Assembly (NCBI GenBank): GCA_036504855.1
Contig: DASXUL010000181.1
Coordinates: 1-64,000, forward strand
DNA: 64,000 bases
Reading direction: 5' to 3'
Source of the DNA: DASXUL01 sp036504855
Lineage (GTDB): Bacteria > Armatimonadota > DTGP01 > JAKQQT01
Of this stretch, positions 9,478 through 17,098 are shown one piece after another. Numbering within the stretch: the stretch's first letter is position 1; each line of letters begins with the position of its first letter. Both the position numbers and the translations under genes were made by a program. A model generated the notes under the pieces. That model had not been told where the DNA came from, did not search any database, and saw only the letters and a list, made by a program, of their open reading frames with translations.

Positions 9478-10004
9478 TCAGGCGCGGTTGAAGCAGCGAG
9501 CGGCCTCCGCGGGCCCCCGTGGAATCTCAAGGGGTTGTCTGCCGGAACGGAAGGACTGCGTGGCTTTCCCGCCGGCCGCTGCGGAGTAGCGGGCGGCGAT
9601 GGGTGAGGTCGTCGTTATGCCGCCCCCTCGGAGGCAGCGGATGAACTCGTCCACGATGTGAGCGTCCGAGCCGCTGTGGTCGCCGGCTTCCTCATCGCCC
9701 TTTGGCTCGTTGAGATGTCGCTTGTTCCAGAGCCGGATCACCCTCCGTTGGCGTCGCCGAAGATCTCAATGCTTCCTTCGGCGCCGATTACGGTGTAGTT
9801 GCGCCAGCCGTGCGGCGCGAAATGGCGCTGTTGGTAGCTGGCAGAGGCGCCGCTATCGAGACGCATCAACATGATGCTGTTGTCTTCCACGTCGATCGCC
9901 GGGTTCAAGCCCTTCTGGGAAAGGGGCGGCCAGTGATCGAACGACCGCGATGCGTCACCGCGTTCACCGAGGGCATGGCGGTCGGCGACAGTAGGCGTAG
10001 GCTC
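9478..10004 (-). pseudogene. Decayed Gfo/Idh/MocA-family oxidoreductase (C-terminal part, frameshifted)
   Basis: The minus strand from about 10004 reads VADRHALGERGDASRSFDHW, then NPAIDVEDNSIMLMRLDSGA, then GWRNYTVIGAEGSIEIFGDA and a stop. This is the typical C-terminal sheet of Gfo/Idh/MocA dehydrogenases. The sense resumes in another frame at about 9741 (IRLWNKRHLNEPKGDEEAGD) and continues through AHIVDEFIRCLRGG to a stop at 9478, as in the family's last helices. The amino-terminal Rossmann domain is absent and no start codon serves the remnant. So this is a truncated, frameshifted relic of a gene family with three intact members elsewhere in the window. Confidence 0.75.
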
Positions 10005-10082
10005 TCAAGAGCGCAAATCCCCTCAGATTGGCGGCTCCTGACGCTCAGGGACCATTTGTATCTAAGAGTATTAGAGCGGCAT

Positions 10083-10160
10083 CAAGGGATAGGCCGGCGG
10101 CCGGCGAAACACGGCGGGCCGCCGACCCTTATCTGCGGCGAAACCCGACTATGAGCACAG
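10083..10160. repeat. Dispersed palindromic element R1, diverged copy 3
   Basis: GGCGGGCCGCC at 10113-10123 followed by a GCGGCGAAACCCGACTAT stretch matches the right half of R1 copies at 83-118 and 6313-6344. The middle is diverged. It lies between the oxidoreductase relic and the response regulator gene. Confidence 0.45.
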
Positions 10161-10165
10161 AGCGC

Positions 10166-10588
10166 CTACTTAGCGCGCGCCGCAGCCTCGCTCTCCCCGA
10201 TCAGCCCGAACGCCCGCAGGTGGGCGATCAGTTTGGCGGTGTCGGTGGGCTTCACCAGGTAGGCGTCGCAGAGGCCGTGGAACGAGGCGAAAACCGTTTC
10301 GATATCGTCCAGCGCGGTGGTCATGATGACCTTCACCGCGTCGTGGGTGAGCACGCCGCGTTCGGCTTCGTCGTCCCGGATGCAGCGCAGAACCGCGTGG
10401 CCGTCAACGATGGGCATCATGATGTCCAGGCAGATAAGGTCGTAGGCGTGGCCGCTCGCCCGGGCGGTGAAAAAGGCATGCACGGCTTCCTTGCCGCCAT
10501 CCGCAACGTCGCATTCCCCATACCGCGCCAGTATGGTTTGCAGCAAGAGACGGCTGGTGTAGTCGTCTTCCACAACGAGTGATTTCAA
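10166..10588 (-). CDS. Single-domain response regulator (CheY-like)
   Basis: This is a stand-alone receiver domain of 140 residues with no output domain. The acidic pair is Glu7-Asp8-Asp9 (SLVVEDDYTS), the phosphoacceptor is Asp55 (LICLDIMMPIVDG), the conserved Thr follows VKVIM and the Lys is in YLVKPTD. The start is a TTG at 10588, chosen because AGGAG lies 7 bases before it and no ATG fits the receiver fold; the longer open frame upstream is out of sense. It follows the hybrid kinase by 26 bases and should be co-transcribed. It is a likely phosphate target of the kinase's Hpt domain, acting by protein contact rather than DNA binding. Confidence 0.85.
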   Translation of the reverse strand: MKSLVVEDDYTSRLLLQTILARYGECDVADGGKEAVHAFFTARASGHAYDLICLDIMMPIVDGHAVLRCIRDDEAERGVLTHDAVKVIMTTALDDIETVFASFHGLCDAYLVKPTDTAKLIAHLRAFGLIGESEAAARAK

Positions 10589-10614
10589 GATGATGCTCCT
10601 ATCATCGTGTTGGC

Positions 10615-13600
10615 TCAGGCCCACCCGCGCTCTTGCAGGGCGGACGTGAGGGTATCGAAATGGCTGTTCAGTTCGGGAAGCAGCCGTGACATGGCGTCGA
10701 GGTCGCCTGTCCTGGCAGCCCGCTCCATCTCCGCGGCGGCGGCGGCCATAGCGCGCGCCGACACCGTAGCGGCCCCTCCGCGCAGCGCATGCGCGTGGTA
10801 TTGCGCATTTCCGGCATCGCCCCCCTGAACGCATGCCCGGAGATGGGTCAGCCGTTGCGGCGCATCCCGCAGGAAGCCAGCCGCCAGCTTGTACGCGAGG
10901 CCAGTATCGCCCATCAGGCGGGCCATCAGCGCGTCCTCGTCGAAGGTCATGGGCTCATCATCGGTCGAGCCCTCTGCCGACCAGGGCCGGTTCATCCCTT
11001 CCAGGCCAGCGGGATCAACCGCAACCCATTTTCGCACCATGGCCGCCAGAGTGGCCGGCTCCACCGGCTTCGCGATGTAGTCATCCATGCCGGCGCCGCT
11101 GCATTCCGAGCAGACCCCGGCCATGGCGCTGGCGGTCATGGCCACGATGGGGATTCCCGGATTGCCCGCGGAGGGATCGAATGCGCGGATCTGCCGGGTG
11201 GCCTCGTACCCATCCATCTCGGGCATCCGGCAGTCCATCAGCACGAGATCGTAGGGCTCGGAACGGAGCCGTTGAACGGCCTCTGCCCCATTGTTCACCG
11301 CGTCCGAGTGGTAGCCGAGCTTTCGGAGGATGGACAGCGCCACCAGTCGGTTCACCGGGTTGTCCTCCGCCACGAGGATGCGCGCGCTTGGGCGGGCCTG
11401 CGCCGGCGGGGCCGCGTGGGGCGGCGGGGAAGGGGAAGCAGCGGCAGGCTGCAGCGCCCGCTCCAGGGCGTCTCCCAGGCGTGACTCCCAGACGGGTTTC
11501 GTAACGCACGCCGAGAATCCGTGGGAGGCCACCTCATCGGCGCTGGTGCGCCGGCCAAGCGGCGCCATCAGCGCCAGAGACGTTTTTCGCAACCGGGGGT
11601 CCGACGCAACGGAATCCCCAAGCTGGAAACCATCCAGGTCGGGGAGGCTCAGATCCAACAGGGCCAGGTCCCAAGGGCGGCCGCCCTCACCGCCTGTCCG
11701 GAGGGCCTCCAGGGCAGACGCCGCGTCGACGGCTTCACCCGTCTGGCACCCCCACCGCATGAGCATCTCCGTCAGCAACGACCGGCTTTCGGCGCTGTCG
11801 TCCACCACCAGCACGCTCCGACCGGCCAGGCCGGGGCGGCTCGCAGCCACGGCTTGCGTGCGTTGCTTGCCGAACTCCGCCGTGAACCAGAACGTGGAGC
11901 CCTGGCCTTCCACGCTGTCGAAACCGATCTCGCCTCCCATCAACGTCGCCAGTTGCTTGGAAATCGATAGCCCGAGGCCCGATCCGCCGAACCTGCGCGT
12001 GGTGGATCCGTCCGCCTGCACGAATGGCGCGAACAGGGCGCTGGACCGGCCCTCCGGAATGCCGATGCCGGTGTCGGTTACGGTGAACCGCAGCCGCGCC
12101 GTGCGCTCGTCGCCCCGCTCAACGCCTGCTCGGATGGCCACCTCGCCGGACGCCGTGAACTTCACGGCGTTTCCGACCAGGTTCACCAGAATCTGGCGCA
12201 GACGAACGGGGTCGCCGCGCAGCGATAGCGGCGTTCCCGGCGCGATCGCGCAGGTAACCTCCAAACCCTTTTCCGCGGCGCGGGCGGAGTGGATCTCGGC
12301 GGCGTGCTCCAACACGTCGCGCAGGTCGAAGTCCACTGATTCCAATGTGAGACGGCGCGCCTCGATCTTGGAGACATCCAGGATGTCGTCGATCAGCAGG
12401 AGCAGCGTTTTACCGCTGGCGCCGACAATCTCGGCATACTGTCGCTGCTCCGGGGTGAGGTCGGTTTCCAGGAGGAGTCCCGTCATGCCGATGACGCCGT
12501 TCATGGGCGTTCGGATTTCGTGGCTCATATTGGCGAGGAACTGGCTCTTCGCCTGGCTGCCGGCCTCGGCAAGCTCCTTGGCGGAAACAAGCTCGGTCTC
12601 CGCGCGCTCCAATCGATCCAGCATCCGGTTGATGCCGGCGGCCAGTTGCCCCATCTCCTCGCCCGGAAGCTCGTGTACGCGCCCCATCGCCGCGCCTGTC
12701 GACCGCAGCGTGTCCACATCGCGGCTCAACTGGAGAACGGGGCGCATCACGGAGCGGTCCAGCACCCAGAGGGATGCCAACGCGAAGACCAGAGCCGTGC
12801 CCAGCAGAGAGATCACCAGGTAGCCGATCGTCCGCCGCCCCTCGAACGAGATGGAGCGCGGGTAGTCCAGGCGCACGATGGCCACGGGATGCCCGGCGAC
12901 GTCATTCATTAGCCGGCTGGTTGCGGTGCGCCAGACGCTGTATGGATCGTGGTCCACCGGGGAGCCCGCCAGAAGGCGACGAGCCGCTCCCGCGAGAGTG
13001 GGGCTGAGCCGCGAGGCGAGGGGGCGGACTGCCAGCCGGTTGCCGGCTATCGCGCGCACCGATCGAAGGCTGGGACCCTCAAGCCACCGTCCCATGAACA
13101 AGGTGCCCCGCGCCGGCCCGGCGCCCTTGCTGGTAAGGATGGGCCGCGCCGTGACCAGCATCAGCCCGTCGGGCAGGCTCACAATTCCCTGCACCGGGGC
13201 CCGCGTGCGCGGACCTCGCCACAAGAGTCCATCGGGCTTCAGCAGTTCCAGCACGCCGCGGGGCAGGGGGGTAAGCCGGCGCGCCTCGGTGTCCACTCCG
13301 GTTCCGAAGACCACGCGGCCCTGCTCGTCCAGCAGAGCGACGGCGTTGTCGTGCAGCAAGCGGATCGATTCGGCTCCCAGATTGGAGCGTGCGAACGCAG
13401 CGTTCGGGACGCGCATGTAGGCGTAGAGGTCGTCCCACGCGGCCCAGTCGCTACAGACCGAGTCCATCTTGGCGATCTCGGCGCCGATCAGCTCAACCGC
13501 CCGGCGATTCTTTTCCTCGCCCTCCACACGCTCGACCCGGCTGAACGAGTTGAACAACACGCGAAAGACGGTGGCGTTCAGGAACACGATGAGGCCGACC

Positions 13601-13644
13601 AGGGCGACCGTCAGTGTGCACAGCGTGCGGGCGCGAATCGTCAC
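10615..13644 (-). CDS. Hybrid sensor histidine kinase (CHASE4-HAMP-HisKA-HATPase-REC-REC-Hpt)
   Basis: This is a membrane sensor of about 1009 residues. An N-terminal helix (TLTVALVGLIVFLNATVF) precedes a CHASE4-like extracytoplasmic sensor (AVELIGAEIAKMDSVCSDWA with AAWDDLYAYM) and a second membrane helix near 285. Then come HAMP, a dimerisation domain with phospho-His375 (ANMSHEIRTPMNG), an ATPase domain (LVNLVGNAVKFT; TDTGIGIP; GGSGLGLSI), two receivers (Asp664 and Asp804), and an Hpt domain with His952 (YHAHALRGGA). This is the full phosphorelay plan. The start is taken as GTG 13644 with GAGGG upstream; longer in-frame starts up to 13854 add a non-hydrophobic leader and look wrong. The response regulator gene follows 26 bases downstream. 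The stimulus is unknown. Confidence 0.9.
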   Translation of the reverse strand: MTIRARTLCTLTVALVGLIVFLNATVFRVLFNSFSRVERVEGEEKNRRAVELIGAEIAKMDSVCSDWAAWDDLYAYMRVPNAAFARSNLGAESIRLLHDNAVALLDEQGRVVFGTGVDTEARRLTPLPRGVLELLKPDGLLWRGPRTRAPVQGIVSLPDGLMLVTARPILTSKGAGPARGTLFMGRWLEGPSLRSVRAIAGNRLAVRPLASRLSPTLAGAARRLLAGSPVDHDPYSVWRTATSRLMNDVAGHPVAIVRLDYPRSISFEGRRTIGYLVISLLGTALVFALASLWVLDRSVMRPVLQLSRDVDTLRSTGAAMGRVHELPGEEMGQLAAGINRMLDRLERAETELVSAKELAEAGSQAKSQFLANMSHEIRTPMNGVIGMTGLLLETDLTPEQRQYAEIVGASGKTLLLLIDDILDVSKIEARRLTLESVDFDLRDVLEHAAEIHSARAAEKGLEVTCAIAPGTPLSLRGDPVRLRQILVNLVGNAVKFTASGEVAIRAGVERGDERTARLRFTVTDTGIGIPEGRSSALFAPFVQADGSTTRRFGGSGLGLSISKQLATLMGGEIGFDSVEGQGSTFWFTAEFGKQRTQAVAASRPGLAGRSVLVVDDSAESRSLLTEMLMRWGCQTGEAVDAASALEALRTGGEGGRPWDLALLDLSLPDLDGFQLGDSVASDPRLRKTSLALMAPLGRRTSADEVASHGFSACVTKPVWESRLGDALERALQPAAASPSPPPHAAPPAQARPSARILVAEDNPVNRLVALSILRKLGYHSDAVNNGAEAVQRLRSEPYDLVLMDCRMPEMDGYEATRQIRAFDPSAGNPGIPIVAMTASAMAGVCSECSGAGMDDYIAKPVEPATLAAMVRKWVAVDPAGLEGMNRPWSAEGSTDDEPMTFDEDALMARLMGDTGLAYKLAAGFLRDAPQRLTHLRACVQGGDAGNAQYHAHALRGGAATVSARAMAAAAAEMERAARTGDLDAMSRLLPELNSHFDTLTSALQERGWA

Positions 13645-13983
13645 AGGGGGACCCTCAGGAATGAAGACACAACCGGGTCGGAAGCGGCAATCGCTGTTTG
13701 GGCCGGTTCGCGGGAAGGAAACCCCTCCAGAGTCATGGTGAAGCATCCCGGCCGTCTTCGTAACGGCGGGAAAGACTGAGAACTGGTAGGTCGCATCCCT
13801 GATCCCCCGATACAGTGGCGGCTGTCCCCGCTCCAGGGAGGGCCGCGCTGGCATGGTGATTTGACGCTAAACCATTCTAGACGCAACCGGGCGGCGAATG
13901 TCGCGTCACCTGCGGCAAACGCTTGCGCGCGCTTGGCGCACAGGCGCGGGCGTCTCTATGCTGAGGCCAGAGGAGACATACCT

Positions 13984-16335
13984 ATGAGGCAGTCTGCGTG
14001 GCTGGTAGCGGTGATGACGTTGTCGGCGGCCGCAATGGCGGGACCGCGTGCCCTGCCCCCGGAGCGGCTTCCCGCGCCCTTCGGAGTGAACATCCATTTC
14101 ACCGAGGGGCGCCCGGGCGAGGTGGCCATGCTGGCCAAGGCCTACAAGGTAGCCCGCATGGATTTCATGTGGCACGCCACCGAAAAGGAGCGCGGCCGGT
14201 ATGACTTCAGCGCCTACGACAGTCTCGTGAAGGAGCTGGAATCCGCCGGCGTGGAGCCTTACTTCATCCTGGATTATGGGAACGACCTCTACCAGGCCGG
14301 CCCGCCCCGAACGCCGGAGGCGATGGACGCCTACGCGCGTTGGGCCGCAGCCTCCGTGGCCCATTACAAGGGCCACCGCATCGTCTGGGAGTTCTGGAAC
14401 GAGCCGAACGGCAACGGTTTTTGGGGCGGCAAGGCGAACTCGAGGGAGTACGCGGCGCTGGTGAACGCGGCCGGCCCCGCCGTGCGGAAAGCCGATCCGG
14501 CGGCCACGCTTGCGGTCGGCGCCCTGTCCGGATTCGACTGGGAGTTCGTAGACACGATCGCCCGATCCGGCGCCTTGCGCTACGCCGATGCCTTTGCCGT
14601 GCACCCGTACCGCAGCGGATTCCCGGAATCCGTGGGCCCGGATTACAGCCGCCTGCGCCGGATCATCGATCAGTTCGCCGGAGGACGCAAGATCCCCATC
14701 CTCTCGGGCGAATGGGGCTACAGCACCAACCGGAAGACCGGCGTCTCCGAGGAGCGGCAGGCCCAGTACCTGGCGCGCCAGCGCCTCTACAATGCGCGGT
14801 GCGGAGTGCGGACCAGCATCTGGTACGACTGGAAGGAGGATGGCCCGGATCCGGACGAGAACGAACACCACTTCGGCAGCGTGCGGCCGGACCTCACTAC
14901 CAAGCCCGCCTACAAGGCCGCCCTCACCAGCGCCGAAACGCTGGCCGGCTACGAGATGGCCCGCATGCTGGTGGACGAGCCGAACGCGTTCGTCATGCTG
15001 CTCCGCAACTCCAAAGGCGAGTCGGCCCTGGCCCTCTGGACGACCGGCCCGCGGCGCACGTTCCGCGTGCGCGGCAGGGTGGAGCGCATCGTGTCCATGC
15101 TGGGTCGAGAGACGCCCGGCGATGCGCGCACGGTGCAGGACATCGCATATGGTCCGTCGCCGCGCTACGCGCTGCTCGGCAGGAACGCGGCGATGGACGC
15201 TTACGCCGCCTGGCAATGGGTGCGGCCGGGCGATCTCCTGGCTGCGGGCCGCGCTCTGCCGACGACGTTCACGCTGCGCAACGCGACCGGCGCTTTCCAG
15301 ACCTTCACCGTTGCGTTGGGCGTGAAGGGCGGCACGGCATGGCCGGCCCGGTTCGCCGCGCGGCTCAAGCCGGGCGAGATCCGCCGCATCCCGGTGGCGC
15401 TCACCCTCTGGAGCCGCCCCGTCGAGACGCGGCTCTCTGTAACCGTGGACTCCGCCGGATCGGGCCTCAACCTGCGCGATGTCGCCAGCGTGCCGGTATC
15501 GGTTTCCAACCCGATGACGCTGTCCATGGACATGACGTCGCCGGGCTCCGTGCATGTAGCGATTGAGGCCCCGGCTGCCCGCGGCGCCACAGACAGGGAG
15601 GCCTTCCGGGTGACGGTGACAAAGCCGGGCGGCGCCGCCGCCGCTCCGGCGCGTTCGGTGATCGTGTCGCCATCCACGCAGGGCCGGGCAGAGGCCACAT
15701 TTCCGGTCCCCGCCGGGAAGGGCGGCGCGCGCGCTTACGGCGTATCGGTGACGGATGCGCGGGGCCATACCCTGGCCTCACTGGCGCCGGTAGAGGCGCG
15801 GCCGCTCTATACCTTCGACGACGGCGTGGCGGGGGGCCCCGCGAAGGGCCTTTCGATTCACGAGGAAGGCGATCCGAAGGTCGGCGGATCGGCCGCCATG
15901 GCGATGGCGGCGGACCCGGGCCGCGGCCCGGTGGTGGACATCCAGGCGGATTTCCCGGACGGCTGGCGCTACTTCGTGGTGACGCCGGACAAGACGGAGA
16001 TCCCAGCCAACGTGAACGCCGTGGGGATGTGGGTGAACGGCGACGGCCAGGGCGACTTCATCCGCTGCCGTTTCGTTGACGCTAAGGGGCAAACCTGGCA
16101 GCCCACCGTCGCGCAGAAGGGAACGTGGAAGGGCTGGAAGTGGGTGACCATGCGCCTGGATGACACGACGGCGGGCTCGTGGGGCGGGCCGCAGGACGGC
16201 GTGATCCACCGCCCCATCCGCTGGGACAGCATCTTCCTCCTGGATAACGCCAGCCAGCATGCCCACAAGGCGCATATCCAGATCGACGACATCACGCTGA
16301 TGTCGGGGGGGGAGCAGAGCAGTGTCCGACGTTAG
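13984..16335 (+). CDS. Secreted GH39/GH5-like glycosidase; 3' end altered by an insertion
   Basis: This is a secreted glycosidase of 783 residues in the clan GH-A fold. A signal peptide (MRQSAWLVAVMTLSAAAMA) is followed by a TIM barrel with acid/base Glu140 in WEFWNEPNGNG and probable nucleophile Glu243 in ILSGEWGYS. The C-terminal 400 residues are beta-rich and end in a carbohydrate-binding-module-like domain (DGWRYFVVTPDKTEIPANVN). The ATG at 13984 follows GAGGAGA. The reading frame runs through a 48-bp stretch (16255-16302) that recurs exactly at 16953-17000. After the first copy the protein ends SGGEQSSVRR; after the second copy the frame would end GAASPAA. The ancestral gene therefore probably ended at the distal copy, and the present tail comes from inserted DNA. 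Confidence 0.82.
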   Translation: MRQSAWLVAVMTLSAAAMAGPRALPPERLPAPFGVNIHFTEGRPGEVAMLAKAYKVARMDFMWHATEKERGRYDFSAYDSLVKELESAGVEPYFILDYGNDLYQAGPPRTPEAMDAYARWAAASVAHYKGHRIVWEFWNEPNGNGFWGGKANSREYAALVNAAGPAVRKADPAATLAVGALSGFDWEFVDTIARSGALRYADAFAVHPYRSGFPESVGPDYSRLRRIIDQFAGGRKIPILSGEWGYSTNRKTGVSEERQAQYLARQRLYNARCGVRTSIWYDWKEDGPDPDENEHHFGSVRPDLTTKPAYKAALTSAETLAGYEMARMLVDEPNAFVMLLRNSKGESALALWTTGPRRTFRVRGRVERIVSMLGRETPGDARTVQDIAYGPSPRYALLGRNAAMDAYAAWQWVRPGDLLAAGRALPTTFTLRNATGAFQTFTVALGVKGGTAWPARFAARLKPGEIRRIPVALTLWSRPVETRLSVTVDSAGSGLNLRDVASVPVSVSNPMTLSMDMTSPGSVHVAIEAPAARGATDREAFRVTVTKPGGAAAAPARSVIVSPSTQGRAEATFPVPAGKGGARAYGVSVTDARGHTLASLAPVEARPLYTFDDGVAGGPAKGLSIHEEGDPKVGGSAAMAMAADPGRGPVVDIQADFPDGWRYFVVTPDKTEIPANVNAVGMWVNGDGQGDFIRCRFVDAKGQTWQPTVAQKGTWKGWKWVTMRLDDTTAGSWGGPQDGVIHRPIRWDSIFLLDNASQHAHKAHIQIDDITLMSGGEQSSVRR
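16255..16302. repeat. 48-bp direct repeat, proximal copy (left edge of insertion)
   Basis: These 48 bases, starting CAGCATGCCCACAAGGCG and ending ATCACGCTGATG, are repeated exactly at 16953-17000. They code for the HAHKAHIQIDDITLM segment near the C-terminus of the glycosidase. Bases before the repeat are also loosely alike in both copies. It marks the left edge of a 698-bp insertion. Confidence 0.92.
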
Positions 16336-16945
16336 CGCCATCGCCACAACTGGGCTGGAACGGCTCACAACCGACGTTGCCGACGCGATCATGGCGCTAG
16401 ATGCGTCTGGCGCCCGGTACAAAGCATTCCAGCCGGGCGCTGGCCCCTTTGGAGAACCCCAGTTGGTTGCGGAGGTTGCACGTTGGCTAAACAGCCGTGC
16501 CCCGTATGAGGGGATCGTGAAGACCAAGAGAACGCCTGACATGCTGGTCTCGGGCATGTGGGCTATCGAGTTCAAGATTGCTCGTCCCTTCGGTGACAAC
16601 GGAAGGGAAGCCGAGAACTGGTCTGTGAACCTACTCCACCCCTACGAAGGGAACGCAAGCGTCATTGGCGATTGTCTGAAACTGGTATCTCTGCCTCTCG
16701 CTGAACGAAAGGCAGTCATAGTCGTTGGGTATGAGCATGTCCCGCCCAAGATCAGCCTGACGGACTTGGTGCTCTCATTCGAGGCAGTGGCAACGAGCGT
16801 GAAACACTTACATCTGAGCTCCCGAGTCGAGGCCGAGCGACGTCCATTGGTTCACCCGGTTCACCAGTGTCTGCGCGTGTTCGCCTGGGAGGTTCTCGGC
16901 CACGCCTCGCGGTCTCTCACCGGGGACGAGTCCAGCTATCCCTGA
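16322..16945 (+). CDS. Inserted PD-(D/E)XK nuclease-like protein
   Basis: This 207-residue protein of unknown exact family carries the PD-(D/E)XK nuclease signature: Asp73 in TPDML, nine residues, then Glu83 and Lys85 in WAIEFKIA. An acidic helix lies upstream (GEPQLVAEVARWL) and a later strand reads KAVIVVGYEH. Known families with this core are restriction endonucleases, Holliday resolvases and defence nucleases; the function here is inferred only. The GTG start follows GGGGGAG by about 7 bases and overlaps the glycosidase tail. The gene lies wholly between the two 48-bp repeats. By hand count its 60-base blocks run 50-58% G+C against about 77% in the adjoining glycosidase, which indicates transfer. 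No methylase partner or integrase is beside it. Confidence 0.65.
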   Translation: MSDVSAIATTGLERLTTDVADAIMALDASGARYKAFQPGAGPFGEPQLVAEVARWLNSRAPYEGIVKTKRTPDMLVSGMWAIEFKIARPFGDNGREAENWSVNLLHPYEGNASVIGDCLKLVSLPLAERKAVIVVGYEHVPPKISLTDLVLSFEAVATSVKHLHLSSRVEAERRPLVHPVHQCLRVFAWEVLGHASRSLTGDESSYP

Positions 16946-16952
16946 TAGCACA

Positions 16953-17000
16953 CAGCATGCCCACAAGGCGCATATCCAGATCGACGACATCACGCTGATG
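16953..17000. repeat. 48-bp direct repeat, distal copy (right edge of insertion)
   Basis: This is an exact copy of 16255-16302. Read in the glycosidase frame it continues ITLMGAASPAA and a stop, which is probably the original end of that gene. The original terminator at 17046 follows directly. Confidence 0.92.
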
Positions 17001-17045
17001 GGCGCCGCGTCACCGGCAGCGTAGGCCGTACGGGGTGGAAATGAG

Positions 17046-17082
17046 AAACGGCCCCCGCCCGAGGTTCGGGCGGGGGCCGTTT
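17046..17082. terminator. Perfect 17-bp hairpin, bidirectional terminator
   Basis: AAACGGCCCCCGCCCGA (17046-17062) pairs perfectly with TCGGGCGGGGGCCGTTT (17066-17082) around a GGT loop. The A-rich left end and T-rich right end give U runs on both strands. It lies between two convergent transcription units. Confidence 0.85.
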
Positions 17083-17098
17083 CAGCCTGCCGGTTCGG

